From NCBI GenBank assembly GCA_964388275.1, contig CAYLZD010000038.1, forward strand, positions 1-36,739: a stretch of 36,739 nucleotides of DNA, given 5' to 3'. The position numbers were made by a program, and so were the translations under genes. Source of the DNA: JARYLZ01 sp964388275 (lineage in GTDB: Bacteria > Bacteroidota > Ignavibacteria > SZUA-365). The notes under the pieces were generated by a model. That model had not been told where the DNA came from and searched no databases. It worked only from the letters and a program-made list of their open reading frames with translations. Below are positions 26,101-33,501 of the stretch, one piece after another. How positions within the stretch are numbered: the first letter of the stretch is position 1; each line of letters starts with the position of its first letter.

Positions 26101-26300
26101 AGCGGCTGCGTGACGTTGGTCTCCACGTCCCGGGCGTTGGCGCCCGGATACACGGTCATCAACGTTATCATCGGCGGTTCCAGCTCGGGGAAGAAATCTA
26201 TCGGGATGTTGATCAGCGAATACAGTCCGATAACGATCACACCGACGAAAATCATCGCGGTTGCGATGGGACGGTCGACAGCGCTTCTATATATGCTCAT
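23175..26300 (-). CDS. RND efflux transporter, HAE1/AcrB-like
   Basis: A 1041-aa inner-membrane pump of the resistance-nodulation-division superfamily, full length for the family. It has TM1 at about 13-31, a large periplasmic loop, and the proton-relay pair in GMVVDDAIVILENIDRH (about residues 399-400). The second half repeats the layout, and IGIVVKNGIVLVDYI keeps the Lys of the relay. These residues favour the HAE1 drug and amphiphile exporters over metal-exporting CusA types, which have other TM4 residues. It works with the adaptor and the outer-membrane channel encoded just upstream in the operon. Substrate unknown. Confidence 0.95.
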   Translation of the reverse strand: MSIYRSAVDRPIATAMIFVGVIVIGLYSLINIPIDFFPELEPPMITLMTVYPGANARDVETNVTQPLEDALNSLEGLEDINSVSSENLSVVSLEFSWETNLDEATNDIRDMVDLVRDEMPDEVERPKIFKFSMSMIPIVFYAVTAEDSYEGLEKLLQDKLINSLNRIEGVGTVSLIGAPKRRIYVETDPVKLAAYNLTIEQVAGVIKAENLNMPSGNIKMGTTDYQLRIEGEIGESSELNDLVVSNYQGKTVYLRDVAVVRDTLKDVSLIERINGRPGMRMFVMKQSGANTVKIAGEVNAAMEELKKTLPPDVLVREIVDTSEFIGYAIDNLSETMLYGILFVVIVVRFFLGRWRATLIVALAIPISLIVSFIYLFITDGSLNIISLSAMAISLGMVVDDAIVILENIDRHVERGVTPREASIYATNEVWLAVIVTTLVVVAVFFPLTLVGGMTGVLFKQLGWIVSITIVTSTIVAISLTPMMSARLLGKKKAKTGKPRRWSHETMIVPIHLWMDSVYEKTIRWSLMHKKMVIGIATISFAGSLLLLTVISFDFMPESDEGQIRIALELTNGLRVEETNRIATEVEGMIMTRYPEVELLAVSSGADDEGSFLSMFSTTGSNMINATMRLSRASERERSVWAIMNDMRAQMSKLPEVVDYTVNAGGMQTNSVDVKIYGYDFDVTSRIAAELKNKLIKFPEAKDVQVSRNDERSELQVELDRKKLSENGLNTATVSTAIRNRIAGLTTAKYREEGDEYDIVVRFGQEFRESISAIEAIPIVNAYGQKIPLRELGTVTEFWNPPNIERSQRQRVITVSAVPSGVSLGDLAARINSVVKQTPLPEDVSITVGGTYEDMQDSFKDLGLLLLLSLVLVYLVMASQFESFVMPFVIMFSIPFAFTGVFLSLFITGTSMSLIAGLGAVLLIGIVVKNGIVLVDYINLMRDRGIALYEAIALSCRNRLRPVLMTALTTILAMVPLSLSTGEGSESWRPMGIALVGGLIFSTAVTMVLIPVIYAITARRGERDRLENIRRKFTFLNESQCK

Positions 26301-26346
26301 GGTTCCGTAACGGTATGTGCTTGAGACAACGGATGTTATGGCGGGG

Positions 26347-27408
26347 TTATTTACCGGCGTCGACCGGAGATCTGTCCACCAGCTTGGACTGTCCGGCCAC
26401 GATCAGCCGGTCACCCGCCTTCAGCCGGTTCGAAATTATCTCCACCATGTCGTCGTGCCGGTCGCCGAGCTCCACTACTATCCGTTGCGCCCGGCCGTTC
26501 TGCTCGATAAAGATGTAGCGCTCGTTGGAGCCCTGCAGTTTCAGGATCGCGGAAGACGGCGCCAGGAAGGCCTGCACACGCTGCAGTTTCAACTCGGCTC
26601 TTGCGAACATGCCGGGACGGAGCATGCCGCCGGGATTTGGGATGGCGAGCTCCACCGTGAAGGAACGCGTGGCGGCGTCGATCGTCGGGTATATCATGGA
26701 CACCGTGCCCGTGAACAGTTTGTCCGGATAAACATCCGAACGGATCTCGACCGGCATGCCCCTTCGCAAGTGGGGATAGAAACGTTCCGCGACGTTAATA
26801 AGGGCTTTGAGACGGTCCGTTTTCACGAGCGACAGTATCGCCGCCTTGCCCGCGGCGGTGTTGGGCACGCCGGAGTAGAGTTCGCCGTTTTCGAAATACT
26901 TGCCGGAAACCCGTCCGGAGAACGGCGCGCGAAGCGTCGTGTTCTCCTTGAGAAAATCCACGTTCGTCTTGACCACCTCGTATTGCGTGCGGATCTGATC
27001 GTGCTCGTATTGCGAGATGCTGCCGACTTTCCGAAGCGTGTCGAGGCGGCGGTAATCCTTTTCTATGGTCTGGAGCTGCACCATGGCCTGCATCAGCTGC
27101 GTCTTGTCCATTTCAACGAGCAATTGGTCTTTTGCGAAGCTGTCTCCTGCGTTGACGTGGATTTTCTGGATTCGTCCGGGCGAAGCCGGCGCCAGGTGCA
27201 CTTCGTTGACGGGGAGAACCTGCGCGGAATACGAGATGCTGCGCGAGATTTCCCTGTACTGCAATTCCATGACGCGCACGGCCTCCACGGAATGGCTTTC
27301 CTTCTTGTCTTCGTCCTTGCCGCCGTTTTCGGATTTGCCGCATCCGTAGAGCGCGGCGGCGAGCAGAATCGCGGGGATGCCGAGAATGAAATATCGGGGA
27401 GTTGTCAT
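26347..27408 (-). CDS. RND periplasmic adaptor (membrane fusion) lipoprotein
   Basis: A 353-aa adaptor linking pump and outer-membrane channel. A lipoprotein signal peptide ends at LYGC (Cys23), followed by a charged linker. Then come a barrel-sandwich/lipoyl half-motif (VHLAPASPGRIQKIHVNAGD), a coiled-coil hairpin at about 105-160, the second half-motif (LRAPFSGRVSG), and beta-barrel and membrane-proximal domains. Second gene of the operon, between tolC-like and RND genes (46 bases to the pump gene). Confidence 0.93.
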   Translation of the reverse strand: MTTPRYFILGIPAILLAAALYGCGKSENGGKDEDKKESHSVEAVRVMELQYREISRSISYSAQVLPVNEVHLAPASPGRIQKIHVNAGDSFAKDQLLVEMDKTQLMQAMVQLQTIEKDYRRLDTLRKVGSISQYEHDQIRTQYEVVKTNVDFLKENTTLRAPFSGRVSGKYFENGELYSGVPNTAAGKAAILSLVKTDRLKALINVAERFYPHLRRGMPVEIRSDVYPDKLFTGTVSMIYPTIDAATRSFTVELAIPNPGGMLRPGMFARAELKLQRVQAFLAPSSAILKLQGSNERYIFIEQNGRAQRIVVELGDRHDDMVEIISNRLKAGDRLIVAGQSKLVDRSPVDAGK

Positions 27409-27469
27409 TTTGAACCGGCAATAAGTTTTATGAATATCAGGGATATGCGGATTGTGCGGATGGGAAAGG

Positions 27470-28765
27470 TCAAAGTGAGTTCAGCAGCTTGTCCATGTCG
27501 ATTTTGGCGTTCAACAGCTGCAACAGGGCGGTATAGCAGCCGCTTTCGGCCTGCAGATAATTGCTGTTCGCGCTTGTCAGATCGAGTCCCGACGCCCGGC
27601 CCTGCCTGAATTTGTGGTTCATGCTTTCGTATACGCGGCGCGCGACCGAGAGGTTTTTTCTCTGGCTTTCATACTGCTCGAAGGCGTTGTTGAGATTGTA
27701 CCTGAGCTGTTTTTCGCGTATCTGGAGCTCGCGGGATGCCAGCGTTTTCCCGTTCTCCGCTATCCGGCGGTTGATGCGCGCCTGTTCGACCCGGTGATTC
27801 CTGGCGAAGCCGGTGAACAGGGGAAGGCTGACGTTGAGGCCGATCACGTTCTTCGGCGTGAGATCGAATTCGGGTTTCAACAACTTCTCAGTGTAGTTGT
27901 AGAAACCGACCACTGTGGGGAGGTAATCCGCCTTTTTCATCAGGACCTGCTTGTCGGCCAGTTCGGCCTGCAGGGAAACGAGGCGGAACTCCAGGTTTTC
28001 GTCCAGCGAGAACGCCTGCGAGAGAGAGCTCTTGAAATCGGTTCCCGCGGCTATGTCCTCTATTTTGTCCGAAAGGACCACCGGAGCGTCGGCGGCGAGG
28101 CCTGTGAGCAGCCGCAGCATGTTGTAGGACACTTCCACCTGGCGTTCGGAAGCTCTGAGCGCATCCGAGAGCATGCCTTCCTGAACGGCCAGCTGGTCGT
28201 AATCGAGTTCCTCGGCCATGCCGACGTCGACCATCGCGCGGGTTTTCGCGAGCAGATCGCGCATGTTGGCGAGATTCGCCCCGACCACGTCCCGGAGTTT
28301 GCCCGATACGAGGCAGAGATAATACGCCTGTGAGACCTGCGCCAGAATTTCAGTCCTCGATCTTTCCCGGCTCACCCGGGCCGCATCCCTGGCCAGCTTC
28401 GCCGTCTGTATACCAACTATGTAACTCCCGCTGAATATCAGCTGCGAGACGGAAAGGCTGAGATTGCTGGTCGGCTTGAATTCTATCGACATGCCGGGGA
28501 AGGAACCGAAAGAAGCGGACGAGCCGAAATAATTCGAATAATCCACCGTGGCGTTCACTTGCGGCAATCCGCCGGCGACGATTTCACGCAATTGCGCCTG
28601 CGCCGCTTCGACGGCGAGAGAGGCGTTTTCCAGGGATTGGTTGTAACTCAGCGCGTAGGATCGCGCGCTGTCGAGGCTGAGCCGAATCGGCGCCTGCGCC
28701 TTGCAGGCCAAAGATAAGCCGAGCAAGCCGGCCAGGATGTGAATGGAGAAACGGAATGAAAGCAT
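27470..28765 (-). CDS. TolC-family outer-membrane efflux protein
   Basis: A 431-residue outer-membrane factor. It has a signal peptide of about 25 residues, then two structural repeats rich in long helices typical of TolC: SLDSARSYALSYNQSLENA at the start of repeat one, and SLPLFTGF and the QARINRRIAENGKTLASREL helices in repeat two. It forms the trimeric exit duct of the pump. First gene of the - strand efflux operon, transcribed away from the TetR gene at 28882, whose product is the likely repressor. Confidence 0.93.
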   Translation of the reverse strand: MLSFRFSIHILAGLLGLSLACKAQAPIRLSLDSARSYALSYNQSLENASLAVEAAQAQLREIVAGGLPQVNATVDYSNYFGSSASFGSFPGMSIEFKPTSNLSLSVSQLIFSGSYIVGIQTAKLARDAARVSRERSRTEILAQVSQAYYLCLVSGKLRDVVGANLANMRDLLAKTRAMVDVGMAEELDYDQLAVQEGMLSDALRASERQVEVSYNMLRLLTGLAADAPVVLSDKIEDIAAGTDFKSSLSQAFSLDENLEFRLVSLQAELADKQVLMKKADYLPTVVGFYNYTEKLLKPEFDLTPKNVIGLNVSLPLFTGFARNHRVEQARINRRIAENGKTLASRELQIREKQLRYNLNNAFEQYESQRKNLSVARRVYESMNHKFRQGRASGLDLTSANSNYLQAESGCYTALLQLLNAKIDMDKLLNSL

Positions 28766-28808
28766 CGGTTTTCCGTATGTGTGCCGGTTATGGTCGGTTA
28801 GTCAGGAT

Positions 28809-28838
28809 TTTGAAAGAGATTTACTTTCCATATCTTTG
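28809..28838 (+). promoter_or_regulatory. Bacteroidota-type promoter for the TetR gene
   Basis: TTTG (28809-28812) and TATCTTTG (28831-28838), 18 bases apart, agree with the Bacteroidota TTTG-N18-20-TAnnTTTG promoter. A start of transcription near 28845 would give a leader of about 35 bases. On the other strand a weaker pair, TTTG (complement of 28865-28868) and TATATTGC (complement of 28838-28845), could drive the efflux operon. The two promoters would overlap, so one TetR dimer site could control both. Confidence 0.6.
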
Positions 28839-28881
28839 CAATATAAACAAATGATCGATTCGTTCAAATATTACCGACGAA

Positions 28882-29484
28882 ATGAAGGAAACCACTGCGC
28901 GAGCTGATGAGATCCTGGATGCCTTTACCGTGCTGGCCGGGAAGTACACCGTGGACAAGACGACGATGCGCGACATCGCCAACCATTTGGGGATAAGCGT
29001 CGGAACCATTTATCTGGAATTCAAGGGAAAGGAAGACCTCATCAGGGCCCTCTTCGAACGGTTTGCCGTACGCGGATTCCGGGGATTGGACGAAGACTTG
29101 GCGAACTGCGCCTCGATCCGCGATAAGTTGTATGCCTTGACCGTGGGATACGCGCGCAGGCAGCTTCGCGTGCTGGACGAGAATCCCTCGATAGCGGAAT
29201 TTTTTATCACGGGCAAGGTGAGTCTGCGATATCTCAGGAACAACTTTTTCATGATTTACGAGATGGCGAGGAGGGAGCATCTGTCGCGTATTGCCGCGGT
29301 CCTGAAGGATGGCGTCGATAGCGGCGCGATCGAAGTGAAGGACTTCAAGGCCGCCGCCGACGGATTGATATACGCTTTCACGTGGTATGCCTTTGAAGCC
29401 TATAATTCCAGGGAAAGACAAACGGCGGACCGCGTGGCGGAAACGCTGTTCGACCTTCTCTACAAGGGTATGGAGACAGGGTAG
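28882..29484 (+). CDS. TetR-family regulator
   Basis: A 200-aa regulator. The N-terminal helix-turn-helix is plain: TTMRDIANHLGISVGTIYLE, followed by FKGKEDLIRALFERF. The C-terminal domain is all-helical and would bind the inducer. Being divergent to the tolC-MFP-RND-PII operon across 116 bases, it is the expected local repressor. I did not find a convincing long palindrome in the gap; ATCGAT at 28854-28859 is the only dyad centre. Confidence 0.92.
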   Translation: MKETTARADEILDAFTVLAGKYTVDKTTMRDIANHLGISVGTIYLEFKGKEDLIRALFERFAVRGFRGLDEDLANCASIRDKLYALTVGYARRQLRVLDENPSIAEFFITGKVSLRYLRNNFFMIYEMARREHLSRIAAVLKDGVDSGAIEVKDFKAAADGLIYAFTWYAFEAYNSRERQTADRVAETLFDLLYKGMETG

Positions 29485-29613
29485 GGCGCAGGGAAAAGCG
29501 CTTTGCCTTGTCGCCTCGATCTCGAACTCGGTCTGGAGGGATGGTCGGCTGGAAGCCACCTGTCACCAAGCCCTTGGTGCTGTTGCATCTGCGGCTATGC
29601 TGGCATAAAAGAG

Positions 29614-29643
29614 TAACGGCAAATCTCTCTCGAAATCTGCCGT
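29614..29643. repeat. Inverted repeat/hairpin
   Basis: AACGGCAAAT and ATCTGCCGTT form a 10-bp stem with one G-T pair and a 10-base loop. It lies 130 bases after the TetR stop. A second small hairpin, CACCAA-GCCC-TTGGTG, is at 29564-29579. Either could end the TetR transcript, though neither has a T-run. Confidence 0.45.
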
Positions 29644-29867
29644 TCATCCCGTGTGGTCCTCCCAACCGGATTCTAACCGGTGTTTTCACCGTCCTGACTT
29701 CGGCGGGGGAGAATCCTTCAAATGGCGAGGCATTGTAATTCGACGGATTATGTTCAAAGGGGAATGCGATTTGGGTGTTGCACGAGCAACATGAGGCATG
29801 TACGCGCGCAAACTTCTTGGTGCCCTTATCCGGAGGTGTCCATGCGCGCCAACTTGCCGGCGGCCTG

Positions 29868-30175
29868 ATCGCACCGCCTGTGTACCGTCTCCTGGCCCGG
29901 TCGGCCGGGGATATTTTCGCGGCTGTCCGCGGCGCCGGCTTCTTCCACTCCATCGACCAGGGAAAATCCTGGCGGCTTCTGCCGTCCGGCCTGCTTTATC
30001 CGTGGGCTCGCGGTCTCGCGCGGGACAAGTACGGCAGAATCTTCCGAAGCGGTGACGGCGGCACGAGCTGGCAGCAGGTGAAGCGGGGGCGTACGTCAAG
30101 ACCATAGTGTCCAACGCCCTGGGACAACTTTTCGCCGGAACCGCGCGGGGCGTATTCCGCGGCAGCGGGAGTAAT
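29868..30175 (+). pseudogene. Decayed BNR/propeller-repeat protein fragment
   Basis: In one frame: AGDIFAAVRGAGFFHSIDQG, then GRIFRSGDGGTSWQQV. After a frameshift near 30085 the next frame gives AYVKTIVSNALGQLFAGTAR and GVFRGSG. These are blades of secreted propeller proteins (G.IFAGT..GVFRSTDGG..W). No start, no signal peptide and no sorting tail remain. The relic is on the opposite strand to the intact Ycf48-like gene next to it and differs in repeat type, so it is not a simple copy of it. Confidence 0.65.
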
Positions 30176-30244
30176 CGTGAGTCGCTCGATGTCGCCTCGC
30201 CGGTTCTCATGAAGGATGCAGGAAGCGGCGAAGCCGCGATGACG

Positions 30245-32371
30245 CTACCTGGCTGATCCGTTCACCACTACTTTTTTGCTCTGCACTGCCGAACCCGAAC
30301 GCATGACGCAGTAATAGACGCCCTCCGGCACTCTTGAAGCGTCCCACTGAAGAACGCGAGCATCCGGCTCCATTTGTCCTTCGAAAAGCACGGCCACTTC
30401 GCGTCCGAGCAGGTCGAAAATCCGCACCGATATGATCGATTCCACCGTCGCCGTAACCGGAATGGACGTCGCGGACGAGGCGGGATTCGGATAATTCTGT
30501 CCCAACGATACGAAACTGGGAGATGTCCGCTCCCGCTCGAGTCCGGAAACGCCGCCGTTGTTTGTTCGAAGTATCGTGCCATTCCAACCGACGGCCGTGC
30601 CGGTCCGTGCATCCGGGAAGCATACGTCCTTCAGTCCTATGGTAGTCGGGCTTGCCTGCGGCACCCAGGTCTCGCCGCCGTCGCTAGTATGAAAGATTGC
30701 TCCATTGTCGCCGACGATCGTTCCTGTTGCCGCATCGACGAATGACACACCCAGGAAAGCGCCGTAAGGTTGACCGGTGTTCTGGCCCGACCAGCTCAAC
30801 CCGCCGTCGGTTGTACGCAGGACCGTGGAGGAGTTGCCGACGATTGTGGCCGTCATCGGATCAACGAACGACACGGCGTTCAAATACTGTTGTGACAACG
30901 GCCCGAGGGGCGATGTCCACGTGTCGCCTCCGTCCGAGGTTTGGAGTGTGGTCCCGTGCGCTCCGACCGCGATGCCCGTCCTAGCGTCCGCGAAATCGAC
31001 GGCGGATAGATCGAGCCTCGTGCCGCCGTCCCGTAGCGTCCACTGCGCGCCGCCGTCGACGGTTCGCAGAATCGTGCCCGTCGCTCCGACGGCGACTCCC
31101 CGGTCGGCATCGATGAAGCATACCCCGAGCAGATTGGCGTCAGTCCCCGAGGTCTGCCGGACCCAGTGCAGTCCGCCGTCGGTAGTGCGCAGTATAGTGC
31201 CGCCGTAGCCCACGGCCGTTCCCGTGAGGGAGTCTATAACGCATACATCGGTCAACCAATCCACGCCGCCGCTGCTCTGGGAAATCCACGTGGAGCCTCC
31301 ATCGGTGGTGCGAAGTATCGTCCCCATCATGCCCACCGCCGTTCCATTGCCGGCGTCGGTGAAACTCACGGCGTTCAACAATTGCTGTGTCCCGCGTATG
31401 CGCGGCGACCAGCTCGCCCCGCCGTCGCTGGTCAGGAGAATGAGGCCGTAACGCCCGACGATCGCCCCGTGCCTCGCATCCGCGAAGTGCAGCGCCAGCG
31501 GATCGGGCCTGATCAACGTGTCGTTCGACGGGGCATATTGCAGATTCCAGTCGAGTCCGCCGTTCGTTGTGGTTAGAATCGCGCCGCCGACCTCGATGGC
31601 CGTCCCGGTCATGGCGTCGGTGAAACAGACGTCTCTCAGTGTGGCGGAGGATCCGGTGGACTGCGCGCTCCAGTGCCCGCCTCCGTCGGTCGTGCGCAGT
31701 ATGGTGCCGTCTTCGCCGACGACAGTGCCTGTGTTGGCGTCGGTGAAGGAGAGGCCGTTCAGAATGCTGCTTGTCCCGCTCGTCTGCGGAAACCATAGTG
31801 TCCCGCCGTCGGTAGTGCGCAGGATGGTACCCCGGATTCCCACCGCGGTGCCGGTGTTTGCATCCGTGAACGCCACGCCTAGCAGGGTGGCCGTGGTTCC
31901 GCTGTTCTGGACGGACCAGTTCGCTCCTCCGTCCGTCGTGCGCAATATGGTGCCCGTGGTTCCGACCACGGTGCCCGTCATGGCATCGGTGAAGCATATG
32001 CTGTATAGATAAACCGACGTCCCGCTTGTCTGCTCCGTCCAATGCGCGCCGCCGTCGGTAGTGCGCAGGATGGTACCTGAGGCTCCCACTACGGTGCCCG
32101 TCATGGCATCTGTGAAATACACACCCGTCAGATCTTTCGTGGTCGGACTCGGCATCCTGGTCCAGTCCTCGCCTCCGTTCGTGGTGCGGAGAATGGTACC
32201 GTCCTCTCCGACCGCCGTACCGGTCATGGCGTCGCTGAAATGCACGGCCGTGAGCGTATTTCCCTGAGGAAGCGGATTCTGCCAGAACCAGCCGGACTGT
32301 GCGAGGGCCATGCCGGACTGCAAAACGAAGATCAGTATAATGATGATAGATATCGTATCGGTGTTTCGCAT
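30245..32371 (-). CDS. Secreted Ycf48/BNR-repeat protein with type IX sorting tail
   Basis: A 708-aa exported protein. The signal peptide ends near MALAQS, and about 14 repeats of 42-43 residues follow, each like FTDAMTGTVVG-TGTILRTTDGG-W. They should fold into one or two beta-propellers of the Ycf48/sortilin type. The last 85 residues are a T9SS sorting domain (LGQNYPNPASSATSIPV ... VPEGVYYCVM). Such proteins are common on the surface of FCB bacteria; the ligand is unknown, and the photosystem role of plant Ycf48 does not apply. Starts behind AAGGAT. Ends 70 bases from the BNR relic. Confidence 0.85.
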   Translation of the reverse strand: MRNTDTISIIIILIFVLQSGMALAQSGWFWQNPLPQGNTLTAVHFSDAMTGTAVGEDGTILRTTNGGEDWTRMPSPTTKDLTGVYFTDAMTGTVVGASGTILRTTDGGAHWTEQTSGTSVYLYSICFTDAMTGTVVGTTGTILRTTDGGANWSVQNSGTTATLLGVAFTDANTGTAVGIRGTILRTTDGGTLWFPQTSGTSSILNGLSFTDANTGTVVGEDGTILRTTDGGGHWSAQSTGSSATLRDVCFTDAMTGTAIEVGGAILTTTNGGLDWNLQYAPSNDTLIRPDPLALHFADARHGAIVGRYGLILLTSDGGASWSPRIRGTQQLLNAVSFTDAGNGTAVGMMGTILRTTDGGSTWISQSSGGVDWLTDVCVIDSLTGTAVGYGGTILRTTDGGLHWVRQTSGTDANLLGVCFIDADRGVAVGATGTILRTVDGGAQWTLRDGGTRLDLSAVDFADARTGIAVGAHGTTLQTSDGGDTWTSPLGPLSQQYLNAVSFVDPMTATIVGNSSTVLRTTDGGLSWSGQNTGQPYGAFLGVSFVDAATGTIVGDNGAIFHTSDGGETWVPQASPTTIGLKDVCFPDARTGTAVGWNGTILRTNNGGVSGLERERTSPSFVSLGQNYPNPASSATSIPVTATVESIISVRIFDLLGREVAVLFEGQMEPDARVLQWDASRVPEGVYYCVMRSGSAVQSKKVVVNGSAR
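30545..32290 (-). repeat. Tandem array of about 14 Ycf48-type repeats in DNA
   Basis: The coding repeats recur about every 126-135 bases and remain alike at DNA level, especially the GTGCGCAGGATGGTACC-type core coding for GTILRTT and the following DGG. Similarity is high between several neighbours, which suggests recent repeat expansion or gene conversion. The unit at about 31440-31560 is longer and more diverged. Confidence 0.75.
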
Positions 32372-32487
32372 TTTTGATCCTTGATCGTTTCACTCGATCC
32401 TGATTGAACCAGTGTTCATGCGACTGTGCCGGCGCCTGTGCTCATCACAGCTGCGAAGAATGATGTTGCGGAACGGTCGGCCTGCGC

Positions 32488-32680
32488 ATCGGATGATCGG
32501 CCGGGGGGTGGGCAATATGATTTCGCCCCTGTTCGGCGGCCTCCCGGCCACCGGCGCCATCGCCCTCACGACGACGAATATATGCAGCGGAGGAATAATT
32601 ACCGTATCGGGGCATCGTTCACGCCGTCGCTTTGCTGCTGATCATGCTCTCGGCGCTGTTGCCGGTGAAGCGAGTCATCG
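32488..32680 (+). pseudogene. SulP-family anion permease fragment
   Basis: One frame reads MIGRGVGNMISPLFGGLPATGAI and then TTTNICSGG, matching the highly conserved SulP segment GxxNxxSPLFGGxPATGAIARTATNxRSGG. At about 32608 the frame shifts and continues as GIVHAVALLLIMLSAL, the next SulP helix. The rest of the permease (normally about 550 residues) is missing, and conserved ARTA is already changed. A non-functional remnant. Confidence 0.8.
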
Positions 32681-33119
32681 CGGACCGACGGCGGCGCCAC
32701 ATTAGAGACGCCCGGCTAAGGCCGCATCGTGGCATCAGCATATTCCATCCGCGGGCAGAGGCACGGAACGCCGCGTCTCGGTTCCTGCGAACCTGTACGC
32801 CGCGGCGATCGCGGCTACTCCGGACGGTTACCTCTACCGGCGGGGATTTACCGATACAGGCTCACGAACGGTTCCGCCACGGTGTCGGGAATGCCGGTCG
32901 TACAATGATGCACGAGGAGCCGGGTTTTGTGAAGTCGCCTTACATCAAACCGATCACACCAGCCTTACAAGCGCGTGAGCGAAACGCCGCCAGGGAGGCA
33001 TCCCTCGCGGCATCGTCGGATGAGGTGCGGGTCATTAAAACGATCCTCGCTAATAAGCGAACGTAGCCGCCGAGCTCCATCGGCGATTTCGCTCCTGTGG
33101 AAAGTGTATGATCGGACAG
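32681..33119. other. Gene-poor region with a possible further relic
   Basis: No supported gene. At 32781-32870 one frame reads VPANLYAAAIAATPDGYLYR, which recalls a propeller blade (AATPDGxLYAGT) and could be another BNR remnant. The reading frames open across this stretch have no visible family signature and are rich in Arg, as expected of GC-rich noncoding DNA. Confidence 0.4.
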
Positions 33120-33151
33120 TTGCATTCTATACCTGAACGGGTATATGTTTG
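33120..33151 (+). promoter_or_regulatory. Candidate promoter of the hipBST operon
   Basis: TTG (33120-33122) and TATGTTTG (33144-33151), 21 bases apart, fit the Bacteroidota -33/-7 pattern. The first operator (33128-33145) lies between and into these boxes, as expected of an autorepressed toxin-antitoxin promoter. Transcription would start near 33158, about 80 bases before hipB. Confidence 0.55.
33128..33145. promoter_or_regulatory. Operator 1 (HipB-type palindrome)
   Basis: TATACC-TGAACG-GGTATA: perfect 6-bp half sites with a 6-base spacer. It overlaps the candidate promoter and is the first of three copies. Confidence 0.8.
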
Positions 33152-33168
33152 CGTTGTAAGCGTATTAT

Positions 33169-33186
33169 TATACCCGTACTGGTATA
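33169..33186. promoter_or_regulatory. Operator 2 (HipB-type palindrome)
   Basis: TATACC-CGTACT-GGTATA: perfect half sites with a 6-base spacer. Its centre is 41 bases from the centre of operator 1. A TATAAT overlaps its right end (33183-33188), but no partner -35 box is at the right distance. Confidence 0.8.
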
Positions 33187-33208
33187 ATATCGACCCATTG
33201 CACGTAGC

Positions 33209-33226
33209 TATACCCGATCGGGTAAC
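33209..33226. promoter_or_regulatory. Operator 3 (HipB-type palindrome)
   Basis: TATACC-CGATCG-GGTAAC: the left half site is perfect, the right has four of six positions (GGTA). Its centre is 40 bases from operator 2 and 23 bases before the hipB ATG, so bound protein could also block the ribosome site's transcription. Confidence 0.75.
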
Positions 33227-33240
33227 TAAGGGGATGCACG

Positions 33241-33501
33241 ATGGAACTTAGAAAATTCATCAAAAGCAAAAGGAAAAGTGTGGGCATTGCACAACCGGAA
33301 CTCGCGGAAAGGGCGGGGGTCGGCCTGCGCTTCATACGTGACCTCGAGCAGGGGAAGATGACGCTGCGGATGGATAAAGTCAACCAGGTACTGCGATTGT
33401 TCGGTCACGTGCTCGGCCCTGTTCCTCTCGACAGGGACACGCTCGTCACCGGCACATCCAAGACAGAGGCTGCAGAGGATTCGGGCGGTGAGATCGGCTG
33501 A
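33241..33501 (+). CDS. hipB: HipB-like antitoxin / XRE repressor
   Basis: An 86-aa helix-turn-helix protein. The XRE/Cro fold spans about 5-60 with IAQPELAERAGVGLRFIRDL as turn and recognition helix and LRMDKVNQVLRLFG as the last helix, typical of HipB. The C-terminal 20 residues are polar and probably flexible. It should bind the three palindromes upstream and repress the operon. An AAGGGG ribosome site precedes the ATG. Overlaps the next gene by 14 bases. Confidence 0.88.
   Translation: MELRKFIKSKRKSVGIAQPELAERAGVGLRFIRDLEQGKMTLRMDKVNQVLRLFGHVLGPVPLDRDTLVTGTSKTEAAEDSGGEIG

Noticed and set aside
29656..29682. tRNA-like 3' end on the - strand (T-arm-like ACCGG-TTAGAAT-CCGGT followed by TGGGAGG-ACCA)
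   Set aside because: The upstream 50 bases give no proper anticodon loop, D-arm or matching acceptor strand, and the loop has TTAGAAT instead of TTCGAAT. At most a tRNA fragment.
29681..29720. Possible cobalamin or FMN riboswitch core (AGTCAGGAC and GGTGAAAA on the - strand)
   Set aside because: The elements are in the wrong order and the remaining conserved boxes are absent; no downstream gene on that strand would be controlled.
29378..29953. Open frame of 191 codons on the - strand after the TetR gene
   Set aside because: It overlaps the TetR end antisense and spans hairpins; the composition is that of GC-rich noncoding sequence and no domain is visible.
31140..32393. 417-codon frame on the - strand within the Ycf48-like gene
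   Set aside because: Out-of-frame reading of the tandem repeats, rich in His and Arg; the 708-aa frame has the signal peptide and sorting domain.
32632..33066. 144-codon frame before hipBST
   Set aside because: It starts inside the SulP relic and has no signature, no ribosome site and biased Arg content.
33183..33188. TATAAT as a sigma-70 -10 box for hipB
   Set aside because: No -35 box at 16-18 bases; it is explained as part of operator 2. The TTG/TATGTTTG pair fits the host-type promoter better.
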